The notes beneath the pieces were generated by a model. It did not search any database and had not been told where the DNA came from. It saw nothing but the letters and a program-made list of their open reading frames with translations. The position numbers and the translations under genes are program-made. This document shows positions 35,963 through 44,446 of a DNA stretch of 64,000 nucleotides, in pieces. Positions within the stretch are counted from its first letter, which is position 1. Every line of letters starts with the position of its first letter. Source of the stretch: SSF53 sp036170535 (lineage in GTDB: Bacteria > Spirochaetota > Leptospiria > Leptospirales > Leptonemataceae); NCBI GenBank assembly GCA_036170535.1, contig JAVHPJ010000044.1, positions 1 through 64,000 of the forward strand, written 5' to 3'.

Positions 35963-37707
35963 AATCATATAAGTATCTGCTTATCGCCGTATTGGTCGCG
36001 ATACCCGTGTTGGGCGGTTCGGCCTATCTTTGCGCCAGCGAGCTCGAAGAACGGCGGATCGAAGAACTGCTCGCGCGGACTCCCGGGCAAATTGTCGCCC
36101 GCATGAGTCTCGAGGATCGCGTCGGTCAGTTGATCCACATTGGCATGCGCGGCAAAGAAGCGCGCGGCGCGGTGCTGCAAGAAATCTCCGCCTTTCGACC
36201 GGGCGGGGTGATCCTTTTCGCCGTAAATCTGGGCGATGCGGAGCAGATTGCGCGCCTGAACGCCGGACTCCAGGCGCACGCGATTCGTACCAATGGCATT
36301 CCCTTGCTGATCTCGACCGACCAGGAAAGCGGCCGGGTGTTGCGCATTGGCCCGGACGGCGTCGACCAATTTCCGTCTGCGATGGCGCTGGGCCAGAGCG
36401 GCGATCCGGAACTCGCGCGCGAGGTCGGCTTTGTCACCGGCTATCGTCTGCGCAAGCTTGGCGTCAATTTCACACTTGCGCCGGTGCTCGACGTAAACAA
36501 CAATCCGGCCAACCCTGTGATCAATACGCGGTCCTTTGGCAGTCGGCCTGAAACCGTCGCGAGCATTGGCGGCGCCCTGGCGCGCGGCCTGCGCGAGTCT
36601 CTGTCGATTCCCGCAATCAAGCATTTCCCTGGCCACGGCGACACGTCCGTGGACTCGCACCTCGATCTGCCGGTGATCCATAAATCCCTGGAGGAAATGC
36701 AAAAGACCGAACTTGCGCCGTTTCGCGCAGCGATTGGCGAGGGTGCGGAAGTCGTAATGTCCGCGCATATCGTGTTTGAGCGTCTGGATCGGCAAAACCC
36801 GGCTACGCTTTCGCCGCGCATTCTCAAGCAGCTTTTGCGCGATGAGTTAGGTTTTCAGGGCATGGTTATGACCGATGCCATGGAAATGAATGCAATTTCC
36901 AAACGTTACCCGCGCGGCGAAGCGGCGAAAGCGGCGTTTAAGGCCGGCGTGGACGTGGTGTTGCTTACCAGCGACGGCGCAATCATTCGCGATATGTACC
37001 GCTCTTTGCTGGCGGGTTTTCGCAGCGGCGAGCTTTCCGAAGCGGACTTGAACCGATCGGTGGAGCGTCAAATTGCCTTGAAACTACGGCGCGGCCTGTT
37101 CCATATGCACAAGTCGAACCGGGTTGCGGACTCGGCCGCGCTGGCGCAGTTTCTGCAGCGCCAGGAACTCGCCGCCGATGAGCAGTTTGCCGCAATAGAG
37201 AAAAAGTACGCCAACCAGGGATTGAGTCTGAACCGCGCAGCATCGCGAGCGGGCGTGCGCGCCCTGCGTCGAGACTTTGCGGGACTGGCGGCGGGCGATC
37301 TGGCGCGCGTGCATTTTATCTATCGAACGCCTGAAGCGCGCGAGCAGGCGCTTGAACTGGGTTTGCCTGAAGCGCGGCTGCATCGCGCCGCAAGCGCGCC
37401 TGATATTTACATGATGCTGCGCCTGCGGCAGGCGAATGAAATCTGGTTGGTGGAGCTGGACGACCTGTGGACCGGCGCCTGGAATCGATTGGAACGGATC
37501 CTGGCGCGTACGCCGGAAGCGCGACTGAAAGGCCCCACTATCGCCCTGCATCCGGGAAATCCGTTTTTGATGCTGCATACGCCGGCCGAGGGCGCGGTGC
37601 TTTGCGCCTTCGCCCCCACCGAAGAAGCGCGACGCGCTCTGGTGTATCGCGCTCTCCGCGGCGGGCCCGCGCGCGCAGCGGACCTGGTGCTGCCGGCCGA
37701 GCCCTGA
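35959..37707 (+). CDS. Glycoside hydrolase family 3, NagZ-like
   Basis: About 582 residues starting at GTG 35959, coupled to the upstream J-domain gene (GTGA overlap). N-terminal membrane anchor or signal (KYLLIAVLVAIPVLGGSAYL), so periplasmic or lipid-face, unlike cytoplasmic NagZ. The GH3 barrel shows KHFPGHGDTSVDSHLDLP, the family signature containing the general acid/base His-Asp pair of NagZ-type enzymes, and GMVMTDAMEMNAI with the nucleophile Asp. Likely beta-N-acetylhexosaminidase acting on peptidoglycan fragments. About 200 residues after the barrel form a second domain of unclear role. Confidence 0.88.
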   Translation: MKSYKYLLIAVLVAIPVLGGSAYLCASELEERRIEELLARTPGQIVARMSLEDRVGQLIHIGMRGKEARGAVLQEISAFRPGGVILFAVNLGDAEQIARLNAGLQAHAIRTNGIPLLISTDQESGRVLRIGPDGVDQFPSAMALGQSGDPELAREVGFVTGYRLRKLGVNFTLAPVLDVNNNPANPVINTRSFGSRPETVASIGGALARGLRESLSIPAIKHFPGHGDTSVDSHLDLPVIHKSLEEMQKTELAPFRAAIGEGAEVVMSAHIVFERLDRQNPATLSPRILKQLLRDELGFQGMVMTDAMEMNAISKRYPRGEAAKAAFKAGVDVVLLTSDGAIIRDMYRSLLAGFRSGELSEADLNRSVERQIALKLRRGLFHMHKSNRVADSAALAQFLQRQELAADEQFAAIEKKYANQGLSLNRAASRAGVRALRRDFAGLAAGDLARVHFIYRTPEAREQALELGLPEARLHRAASAPDIYMMLRLRQANEIWLVELDDLWTGAWNRLERILARTPEARLKGPTIALHPGNPFLMLHTPAEGAVLCAFAPTEEARRALVYRALRGGPARAADLVLPAEP

Positions 37708-37713
37708 AAAAGA

Positions 37714-37740
37714 AGCCGCGCGCGTCCGCGCGCGCTATTT
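37714..37740 (+). terminator. GC hairpin with short T-run after the GH3 gene
   Basis: AGC-CGCGCGCG followed closely by CGCGCGCGCT forms a roughly 10-bp stem with one bulged C and a tiny loop, then ATTTTG. It lies in the 39-base gap before hemW. Confidence 0.55.
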
Positions 37741-37746
37741 TGACCC

Positions 37747-38985
37747 ATGGCTGCGCCCGTCGATTTCATTTCGCAGCCGCTTGCACTGCGGCGGGATGCG
37801 ACGCAGCTGGGCGTGTACATTCACTTTCCCTACTGCATTCGCAAGTGCCACTACTGCGATTTTTTCTCCGTCGGTCTGGATAGTCTTGCGCCGGATCGTC
37901 AGGTTCCCGTCGATCTGCTCGGCCGGTACGAACGCACGCTTTTTGCAGAGCTCGCGGAACGCAGGTCTGCTTTTGCCTCGTATGCCAGCGTCAATACGAT
38001 CTTTTTCGGCGGCGGCACGGCCTCGCTTTTGCCGCCGGAGAGTCTGGCGCGAATTCTGAGCCGCCTGCGGGCGAACTTTCGCATTGCAGACGACGCAGAG
38101 ATAACCCTCGAAGGCAACCCGGAGAACTTTACGCCCGAATATATGGCCAGCGTGCGCGCTCTGGGCGTGAATCGCATCAACGTCGGCGTGCAAACCCTGC
38201 AGACCGATTTTCTCGACGCGATGAATCGCTACTACGACGCCGGCCGTTACGAAGGTATTTTTGAGCGTCTGGAACACGCGCCCTTTGCGAATGCGGGCGG
38301 CGATTTGATTTACGGCTTCGCCGGACAGACTTTCGCGCAGTTTGAGGCGGATCTGGAACGCGCGCTGGCGGCGCGTTTGAGTCATCTTTCGGTCTACAGC
38401 CTCACCGTGGAAAGCGGCACGCCCTACGCCGCACTATTGCAGCGCGGCGCCATGCGCGCGCCGGAAGAAGAGCTGCAAGAAAAGATCTTCAGCGTCTTGC
38501 CGGCGAGGCTCGCCCGGGCGGGCCTGCGCCAGTACGAAATCTCAAACTACGCGCGTCCGGGTTTTGAGTGCCGGCACAACTTGCGCTACTGGCTGTATGA
38601 ACCCTACCTGGGCTTGGGACCGGGCGCGCACGGCTTCGACGGGCGGCATCGCTACGGCAATCCCCGCAGCATCGCCGCCTGGGAGGCCGATCCGGCCCGA
38701 GCGCCGATGCAAGCGGCGGAGCCCTTAAGCGAGGTTCCGCTTATGTTTTTGCGTCTTACGGCGGGAATTGCATTGGCCGATCTAGCCGGCTGTCTGGCGG
38801 AGGCGGGCTTGCCGCGGGCCGCGGCGCGAAGTCAGGAAGTGTTTCAAACGTGGCGCGCAAGCGGCCTGGGGGAAATCATCGAGCGTGATGAGGCGCAGTG
38901 GTTCGTGTGGGCGCCGTCGGCGACGCTGCAACTCGATGATCGCGTTGCGGAACTGAGCGCCGTGCTCGAAGCCGCCGGCGACTGA
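37747..38985 (+). CDS. hemW: Radical SAM HemW-like protein
   Basis: 412 residues. The iron-sulfur motif is CIRKCHYCDFF (CxxxCxxC), and HNLRYWLYEPYLG contains the HNxxYW motif that separates HemW (heme chaperone) from true coproporphyrinogen oxidase HemN; the N-terminal extra cysteine of HemN is absent. FGGGTASLLPPESL is the usual SAM-contacting region. Known role: heme delivery to respiratory enzymes. Separated from the GH3 gene by a likely terminator and convergent with the MBOAT gene. Confidence 0.92.
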   Translation: MAAPVDFISQPLALRRDATQLGVYIHFPYCIRKCHYCDFFSVGLDSLAPDRQVPVDLLGRYERTLFAELAERRSAFASYASVNTIFFGGGTASLLPPESLARILSRLRANFRIADDAEITLEGNPENFTPEYMASVRALGVNRINVGVQTLQTDFLDAMNRYYDAGRYEGIFERLEHAPFANAGGDLIYGFAGQTFAQFEADLERALAARLSHLSVYSLTVESGTPYAALLQRGAMRAPEEELQEKIFSVLPARLARAGLRQYEISNYARPGFECRHNLRYWLYEPYLGLGPGAHGFDGRHRYGNPRSIAAWEADPARAPMQAAEPLSEVPLMFLRLTAGIALADLAGCLAEAGLPRAAARSQEVFQTWRASGLGEIIERDEAQWFVWAPSATLQLDDRVAELSAVLEAAGD

Positions 38986-38994
38986 TGCGCGCAT

Positions 38995-40410
38995 TCAGAA
39001 TTGGAAGTAAATAAACATCCCGCCCACGTCGCCGTAGAGACTGACCAGAAAACCGGCGACAAAGGTCAATCCTGCTACCAGCGCGTACCGCAGCCCAACG
39101 CGATCGGTCAGATACTGTTTCCAACCGTCGCTGTATTGCGGAATGTTAAACATAAACGCAAGGATCGTTAAGAAGAGGGCGCCGTCGATGCCCGAAACGG
39201 TCTGGCCGCGCTGCATTGTGAAGACGCCCCAAACCAGCTCGCGCACTTCGGTAAGGCCAGGGGCGGCGAAAAAGATCGCTGAAACCGCGAATTGCACAAC
39301 CGTGCGGACATTGCGGATCAGACGCACCAGAGGCGTTTCCACTTTGAAAATCAGCCAGCCGCGTTCGTCGCGAAAGCGTTCCCAGCACAGATACACTCCA
39401 ATAAGTCCGCCCCAGAAGAACATATTCCAGGAGGCTCCGTGCCAGAGGCCGCCAAGCGTCATCGTGATCATCATGTTTACATAGATCCGCACGTCGCCCA
39501 CGCGCGAACCGCCCAGCGGAATAAACAGATAATCGCGCAGCCAGGTCGACAGGGTCATATGCCAGCGGCGCCAGAAATCGCGCATGGTCGTGGCGAGAAA
39601 CGGGCCTTTGAAGTTTTCGGGAACTTCGTACCCGAGCATTTTGGACATGCCGCGCGCCATATCGGTGTAACCGGAGAAGTCGCAATAGATCTGCGCAATG
39701 AAAGCGAAGGGCGCGATGAGCAGCACAAGGCCATCGTAGGCGCCAGGGTCGCGCCAGATCGGACCAATCGCCTTGCCAATGTGATCCGCGATCAGAACTT
39801 TTTTCACGACGCCCTGGATCAGCAGCAGCGAGCCATCCAGAGTGCGGTCGCGAGTCGGCTGTGGATGGTCGATTTGATCCAGAAAGTCCTGCGCCCGCAT
39901 GATGGGACCGGCGACAAACTGCGGAAAATACAGGATGAAAAAGACGAAGTGGCCAAAGGAGACGCGCTGGCGGACATCGCCCCGGTAGCAATCTACCAGA
40001 AAAGCGACAATCTGGAAGGTATAGAAGCTGATCGCAATCGGCAAGGCGATGGAAAAATCGTGATCCTGCAGCCAGTTGCGACGCAATTCCGCCAGGTAGG
40101 GGAAGCCGAACAGGGTTCCCGCGCTCTCGGCAAAAAAGTAAAAATATTTAAAGAATGCGAGGTTGCCTACGTCAACAATGAGTCCGAAAATCAACAAGCC
40201 CTTTGATTTGCGCCGGATTAGAGCCATGCTCAGCGCGTAATTGAATGCGATTAATGCCAGAAAGAGCGCAAGAAACCCGATCGAATACCAGGCGTAAAAA
40301 ATAAGACTTGCCACGATTATAAGCGCCTGCTTCCCTCGGAGCGGCAAAAACCAGTAGAGCGCGTAGACAACTACGAACATCACGAGAAAAACGGCTGAAT
40401 TGAACAGCAT
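38995..40410 (-). CDS. MBOAT family membrane O-acyltransferase (AlgI/DltB type)
   Basis: 471 residues, integral membrane, about ten hydrophobic segments. MTLGGLWHGASWNMFFWGG carries the invariant catalytic His of membrane-bound O-acyltransferases, and SGYTDMARGMSKMLGY is the second conserved family segment. AlgI-type enzymes pass acetyl groups across the membrane to exopolysaccharide, usually with a neighbouring SGNH/AlgX-like partner; none is adjacent here. The acceptor polymer is unknown. Convergent with hemW (nine-base gap) and divergent from the STAS-like gene. Confidence 0.92.
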   Translation of the reverse strand: MLFNSAVFLVMFVVVYALYWFLPLRGKQALIIVASLIFYAWYSIGFLALFLALIAFNYALSMALIRRKSKGLLIFGLIVDVGNLAFFKYFYFFAESAGTLFGFPYLAELRRNWLQDHDFSIALPIAISFYTFQIVAFLVDCYRGDVRQRVSFGHFVFFILYFPQFVAGPIMRAQDFLDQIDHPQPTRDRTLDGSLLLIQGVVKKVLIADHIGKAIGPIWRDPGAYDGLVLLIAPFAFIAQIYCDFSGYTDMARGMSKMLGYEVPENFKGPFLATTMRDFWRRWHMTLSTWLRDYLFIPLGGSRVGDVRIYVNMMITMTLGGLWHGASWNMFFWGGLIGVYLCWERFRDERGWLIFKVETPLVRLIRNVRTVVQFAVSAIFFAAPGLTEVRELVWGVFTMQRGQTVSGIDGALFLTILAFMFNIPQYSDGWKQYLTDRVGLRYALVAGLTFVAGFLVSLYGDVGGMFIYFQF

Positions 40411-40463
40411 GCTGTCAGTCCAGACTGAAAAGCGACGCTGTCAATCAGGACCAACCGGCGAAA

Positions 40464-40763
40464 ATGGAAGTCGAATACGAAAACGGAACTGTCACTGTGC
40501 GCTTCAGCGCGCCGGCCACGCTGGAGATGGATCGCGATACGCTAGATTTTACGGCGTATCCGGACTGCGCCCATATTCGACTGGAGTTTCGCGGCGTGAA
40601 GTTGATCAGTTCCATGGTGCTGGGCTCAATCATGCGTATGATGGATCGTTACCGCACCCAATGCAGCGTGCGCCTGTTGAATCTGGAGCCGGAAATGCGT
40701 AACCTGCTCACCCGCACCGGCCTGGGTTCCTGGCTTACAATGGTCGAACACACCGAGCGTTAA
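40464..40763 (+). CDS. STAS-like protein, divergent phosphorylation site
   Basis: 99 residues with STAS-domain length and layout: short strands, then VKLISSMVLGSIMRMMDRYR in the place of the IDSSGxGxL motif, then VRLLNLEPEMRNLLTRTGLG as the last helix-strand unit. The Asp before the serines is replaced and the Gly after them is Met, so phosphorylation by an anti-sigma kinase is doubtful. Starts at ATG 40464. It precedes the PerR-like gene by 219 bases that include a palindrome. Confidence 0.68.
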   Translation: MEVEYENGTVTVRFSAPATLEMDRDTLDFTAYPDCAHIRLEFRGVKLISSMVLGSIMRMMDRYRTQCSVRLLNLEPEMRNLLTRTGLGSWLTMVEHTER

Positions 40764-40846
40764 TCGGCCGGGCCCGCGCGCCGATACTGAACCGGGAACG
40801 GACTCCTCTGCCCGACCAAATACGCTTGAGTTCTCCGCTCGGGACT

Positions 40847-40862
40847 TGTAGGAGTTCCTACA
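40847..40862. promoter_or_regulatory. 16-bp palindrome, copy 2
   Basis: TGTAGGAGTTCCTACA, a perfect inverted repeat with seven-base arms and a two-base centre, 120 bases before the PerR-like start codon. It differs from the copy at 27759-27774 at one base. It does not match the A/T-rich Fur or Per box consensus I know. Confidence 0.5.
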
Positions 40863-40982
40863 GGGGACCCGGGCCACCGGCACAAAAACGGTCGTATTGA
40901 GACAAAGTCGCAAAAAAACCTTGCCGTCGAGGCCTGAGTTGAGTACTTTCCCTCAGGTAAGCAGTAAGGTCTCCGAATTGCC

Positions 40983-41417
40983 ATGGAACGCGGAATCTAC
41001 GGAAAGAATAAACGGGAAGTCGCCGAGCTCTTAAAGGAGCACGGCATTAACCCGACCACCCAGCGCATCGAGATTGCCCATTTTCTCCTGCAGCGGGCCC
41101 AACACCTGTCGGCCGAGCATATCTATCAGGCCATCAATCAGGAATACGAGCAGGTCAGCCAGGCGACCGTCTATAACACCCTGCGCCTGTTTGTGGAAAA
41201 AAAAGTCATCCGCGAGCTGGTGGTTTCGCCGGATCGGATCTACTACGATTCCAACATCGCCTTCCACCACCACTTCATGGACGTGGATACCGGCGAAATC
41301 CAGGATGTCCCCGCCGAAATGATCGGCATGCCGAAGATCGACCAACTCGATGCCGAGATCCACGAAGTATCGCTGTTGATCAAAGGCCGTCTGCGCAGCC
41401 CTGTTGTCGGGGACTGA
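40983..41417 (+). CDS. perR: PerR-like Fur family regulator without structural zinc site
   Basis: 144 residues. The winged-helix part (TTQRIEIAHFLLQRAQHLSA, QVSQATVYNTLRLFVEKK) is typical Fur. The regulatory metal site can be read as H41, D89, H95/H97 and D108 (in DTGEIQDVP); an Asp at that last position marks peroxide-sensing PerR, whereas Fur has Glu. The protein has no cysteine, so the usual CxxC structural zinc site is missing. I recall the same feature reported for Leptospira interrogans PerR, which supports both the function call and the spirochaete assignment. Likely represses peroxide-defence genes; autoregulation possible. A palindrome lies 120 bases upstream. Confidence 0.85.
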   Translation: MERGIYGKNKREVAELLKEHGINPTTQRIEIAHFLLQRAQHLSAEHIYQAINQEYEQVSQATVYNTLRLFVEKKVIRELVVSPDRIYYDSNIAFHHHFMDVDTGEIQDVPAEMIGMPKIDQLDAEIHEVSLLIKGRLRSPVVGD

Positions 41418-41432
41418 AGTTCAGGCGGGCCG

Positions 41433-41993
41433 TCACACCCCCGGCGGCAAAATCATCGGGCCCGCCACCTTCGCCCGCATCTCTGCGCCGCAAAGCTGCT
41501 CCACCAATTCCAGCGCGAACTCAAAGGCTGTGCCCGGCCCCTGGCTGGTCGTCAGGTTGCGCGTGCGCACGATCCGCGCCTCGGGACGGTAGGCGCCGCC
41601 GCGGCCCTCGGCAATTGTTCCGGGATGCAGAGTAAAGGGGTCCTCGGCGCCAATGATTCCGTGATTGCGAAGCACATTGGGAGCGGCGCAAATCGCCGCG
41701 AGCGGCTTGCCCTGGCTTGCGTATTGCTTTAACTTCGCCGCAAGACCGGCGTGCGCTTCGAGATTTTTTGCGCCCTGGGCGCCGCCCGGCAAAACGATCA
41801 TATCAAAGTCCTGATCCAGAACCTCGTCCAGAAGCGCGTCGGCGAGATGACGCGTTTTGCGCGAGCCGATGATCGGACCGGCGTGCAGTCCGGCGGCGAC
41901 CACTTCGACGCCGGCGCGCCGCAGTACGTCAATGATGATGACGCCCTCCATCTCTTCAAAACCGTCCGCCAGAGGCACAAGAACTCGCGGCAT
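41433..41993 (-). CDS. DJ-1/PfpI family protein
   Basis: 186 residues of the DJ-1/YajL branch. VPLADGFEEMEGVIIIDVLR carries the conserved Glu of the active site, VLPGGAQGAKNL is the oxyanion region and LAAICAAPNVL holds the nucleophilic, oxidation-sensitive Cys. Related proteins act as oxidative-stress chaperones or glyoxalase/deglycase enzymes; which applies is not settled. It converges with the PerR-like gene with a 15-base gap, a suggestive oxidative-stress neighbourhood. Confidence 0.93.
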   Translation of the reverse strand: MPRVLVPLADGFEEMEGVIIIDVLRRAGVEVVAAGLHAGPIIGSRKTRHLADALLDEVLDQDFDMIVLPGGAQGAKNLEAHAGLAAKLKQYASQGKPLAAICAAPNVLRNHGIIGAEDPFTLHPGTIAEGRGGAYRPEARIVRTRNLTTSQGPGTAFEFALELVEQLCGAEMRAKVAGPMILPPGV

Positions 41994-42044
41994 GGGAGCG
42001 CTCCTGATTCAGTTGTTTCGCGACTTATCGCACAGCGCAATCGC

Positions 42045-43052
42045 TCAGAGCAGCTCGGCGATCTGCACGGCATTTAACGCGGCGCCTTTTAACAGTTGAT
42101 CGCCGCAGCAGAACAGATCGATTTCGCGTCCGTTGTCCGAGCTCGAAGACTTGCGCAGGCGACCCACGAGCACGTCGAACTCGCCGCTGGCGTCGATCGG
42201 CATCGGAAAACGATTCGCCGCGCGATCGTCCGCAATCTGCACGCCGGGAAATTTCGCCAGTTCGCTTTTAATCTGCGCCAGATCCGCCGGTTTTTCCAGT
42301 TCGAGATGAATGGACTCCGCGTGCGCGCGCAGGGTGCTGACGCGAATACACGTGGGCGCGATGCGCATGGAAGAATCGTGCAAAATCTTGTGCGTCTCCT
42401 TGATCATCTTCTCTTCTTCCTGGTTGTAGCCCGACTCGGGATTCATCGCCGAGTTGTGGCTGAAGACATTAAACGCCAGCGGGAACGGAAATATCTTCGG
42501 CTCGGGCGCCTGACCGCTCAAGACAGCGCGGGCCTGATCTTCCAGTTCGCGCATGGCGCTCGCGCCCGCGCCGGACGCGGCCTGATAGGTGGAGACGACG
42601 ATTTTTTTCACCGGATTGATGCGGTGAATCGGATACACGGCCATCAGCATGATGATGGTGCTGCAATTGGGATTCGCAATAATGCCCTTGTGGGACTTTA
42701 CGTCCTCGGGATTTATTTCCGGGATTACCAGCGGCGCATTCGGGTCCATGCGAAACGCCGAGCTGTTGTCCACCACGACTGCGCCCGCCTGCACTGCGAT
42801 GGGCGCATACTCTTTGCTGATCGAGCCGCCTGCGCTGAAGAGGGCCACGTCCACGCCCTGAAACGCGGCCGGCGTGAGCTCCTGCACCGTGTGCTCCTGA
42901 CCACGAAACGTCATTTTTGTTCCGGCCGAGCGCGCGCTGGCCAGCAGTGTGAGCTTGCCCACGGGGAAATTACGTTTTTCAAGGACTTTCAGGATTTCGA
43001 CGCCAACGGCTCCGGTGGCGCCGACGACAGCGATGGAAGGCGAGGGTTTCAT
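42045..43052 (-). CDS. asd: Aspartate-semialdehyde dehydrogenase
   Basis: About 335 residues from ATG 43052. NADPH-dependent reduction of aspartyl phosphate in the lysine, threonine, methionine and diaminopimelate pathway. AVVGATGAVG is the nucleotide loop, IIANPNCSTI has the catalytic Cys, and the SGAGASAMRELEDQ segment matches the Gram-positive-like/spirochaete form of Asd. The frame extends 11 codons further upstream. Divergent from the CPBP protease gene with only 39 bases between the start codons. Confidence 0.95.
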   Translation of the reverse strand: MKPSPSIAVVGATGAVGVEILKVLEKRNFPVGKLTLLASARSAGTKMTFRGQEHTVQELTPAAFQGVDVALFSAGGSISKEYAPIAVQAGAVVVDNSSAFRMDPNAPLVIPEINPEDVKSHKGIIANPNCSTIIMLMAVYPIHRINPVKKIVVSTYQAASGAGASAMRELEDQARAVLSGQAPEPKIFPFPLAFNVFSHNSAMNPESGYNQEEEKMIKETHKILHDSSMRIAPTCIRVSTLRAHAESIHLELEKPADLAQIKSELAKFPGVQIADDRAANRFPMPIDASGEFDVLVGRLRKSSSSDNGREIDLFCCGDQLLKGAALNAVQIAELL

Positions 43053-43091
43053 AGCAAGGTCAGTCTTTTTTTGGCCGATGTACAAGCAAAG

Positions 43092-43916
43092 ATGAATTCC
43101 GACCGCGGTCTGCCGCCCGACGCCGAACGCGCCGCCGTCTTATGGACCCTGCTGGGTCCGGAGGGTCGGCGGCGCATTGCACCGTACCTGTCCCGGGCGG
43201 AGCTGGAGGCCCTGAATCGAGCGCTTGCGAGCTATAAGGCGCGCAGCCGCGACGAACGCCGCAAGCGCGAGCTGGAGCTGCACGCAATGGTCGCCGGCCG
43301 GCCGCCGCGCTGGCCCATGTTACTGGCGATCGGCGGCGCCGTCGCCTTTGGCGTTCTATTTTTGCTCCATATGTTGCTGGTTCCGCAGGTGAGCATGGGG
43401 CTGCGCCTGGAACTGTTTAATGTATTTTTTCTCGCGGCGGTGGCGCCGCTTACGTTGTATCTCTTGCGGCCCTATCGCTTGCGGCAGCTCTTCCACTGGC
43501 GCGTTGGCGCGGATTCCATCGCGGCGACCTTCTTTGTATTTCTGGGACTCCTGTGGGCGCTCTTTTTTGTGGGGCTCGAGCAGCGCAGTTCGTACGTTGT
43601 CTTTCGTCCGGACTTTTTTTCGCTGATGATTCTGTGCGTCGGCGCAGTTGGCGCGCCGCTGCTGGAAGAGACCCTGTTTCGCGAATTGATTCCGGGCATG
43701 CTGGGCCGCGCGCCGCACTATGCGGGTCATGCGCTCTCGGCGACGCTTTTCGCCCTCGCCCATTTGCCGGGCGGCGTCATAAGTTGGGAGGTCTTTGTCT
43801 GGAATCTTGCAGCGGGCCTGCTTCTCGCGGTGTTGCGCATCCATTCCGATCGTTTGCTGTATCCGCTGATCGCTCACAGCGGCGCAAATCTTGCGACAGT
43901 TCTTCTGGGCTTTTAG
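43092..43916 (+). CDS. CPBP family intramembrane metalloprotease
   Basis: About 274 residues. The CPBP (Abi/CAAX prenyl protease 2-like) core is at the C-terminal half: LLEETLFRELIPG (EExxxR), LFALAHLPGGV (FxxxH) and a terminal LIAHSGANLATVLLG. Six or more hydrophobic segments. The N-terminal 70 residues are soluble and helical (PEGRRRIAPYLSRAELEALN), an extra not usual in the family. Functions known for relatives range from prenyl-protein processing to bacteriocin self-immunity; substrate unknown here. The next gene follows after 35 bases on the same strand. Confidence 0.87.
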   Translation: MNSDRGLPPDAERAAVLWTLLGPEGRRRIAPYLSRAELEALNRALASYKARSRDERRKRELELHAMVAGRPPRWPMLLAIGGAVAFGVLFLLHMLLVPQVSMGLRLELFNVFFLAAVAPLTLYLLRPYRLRQLFHWRVGADSIAATFFVFLGLLWALFFVGLEQRSSYVVFRPDFFSLMILCVGAVGAPLLEETLFRELIPGMLGRAPHYAGHALSATLFALAHLPGGVISWEVFVWNLAAGLLLAVLRIHSDRLLYPLIAHSGANLATVLLGF

Positions 43917-43951
43917 CTTGCCGCCGCCGCCTTGCTCAGTATCTTTTTGCC

Positions 43952-44446
43952 ATGGCCCGACCCGCAGCCCGTCTGATCGCCGCCCTGCGCGAAACCGCCG
44001 ACCGTCTCGAATCCGGCGCCCGGTACAACTGGAGTCACCAGGGATCCTGTAACTGCGGTCATCTGGCGCAAACCATCACGCGCCTGGATCCCGCCAGTTT
44101 GCACGTGCGCGCGCTGGAAGTTTCCGGCGACTGGTCCGAACATGCCAATGATTATTGTCCGGCCAGCGGGCGTCGCATCGACGATGTGATCGAAGCGATG
44201 CTCGCCGTTGGTCTGGACACAGCGGATATTGAACGGCTCGAAAAACTCTCCGACCTGCGCGTCCTGCAGCAACTGCCGATCGAGCAGCGCAATCTCAAGC
44301 GGAATCGCCGGGAAGACGTGATCGTCTACATGCGCGCCTGGGCGGACTTGCTGGAAAGCGAACGCCGCGCTTCGATTACGGTTCGATGGTTACAGATTCG
44401 CGCGGCGAAACATGCAAAACTCCGTCCGCTTTCGCCGGCGCGTTAA
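43952..44446 (+). CDS. Conserved-looking small protein with Cys/His cluster, unknown function
   Basis: 164 residues from ATG 43952. The segment NWSHQGSCNCGHLAQTI combines a His, two Cys and a further His, and a later DYCPASGR adds another Cys, a possible metal site. The rest is helical and charged. I have a sense of similar short proteins (with a HxGSCNCGHLAQ motif) in Bacteroidota and spirochaetes, all unassigned, but cannot verify it here. The last 71 bases overlap a convergent lipoprotein gene. It may share transcripts with the CPBP protease gene upstream. Confidence 0.72.
   Translation: MARPAARLIAALRETADRLESGARYNWSHQGSCNCGHLAQTITRLDPASLHVRALEVSGDWSEHANDYCPASGRRIDDVIEAMLAVGLDTADIERLEKLSDLRVLQQLPIEQRNLKRNRREDVIVYMRAWADLLESERRASITVRWLQIRAAKHAKLRPLSPAR

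Noticed and set aside
39292..40206. A 304-codon plus-strand frame opposite the MBOAT gene
   Set aside because: The minus-strand protein has membrane segments and the catalytic His. The opposite frame is a shadow.
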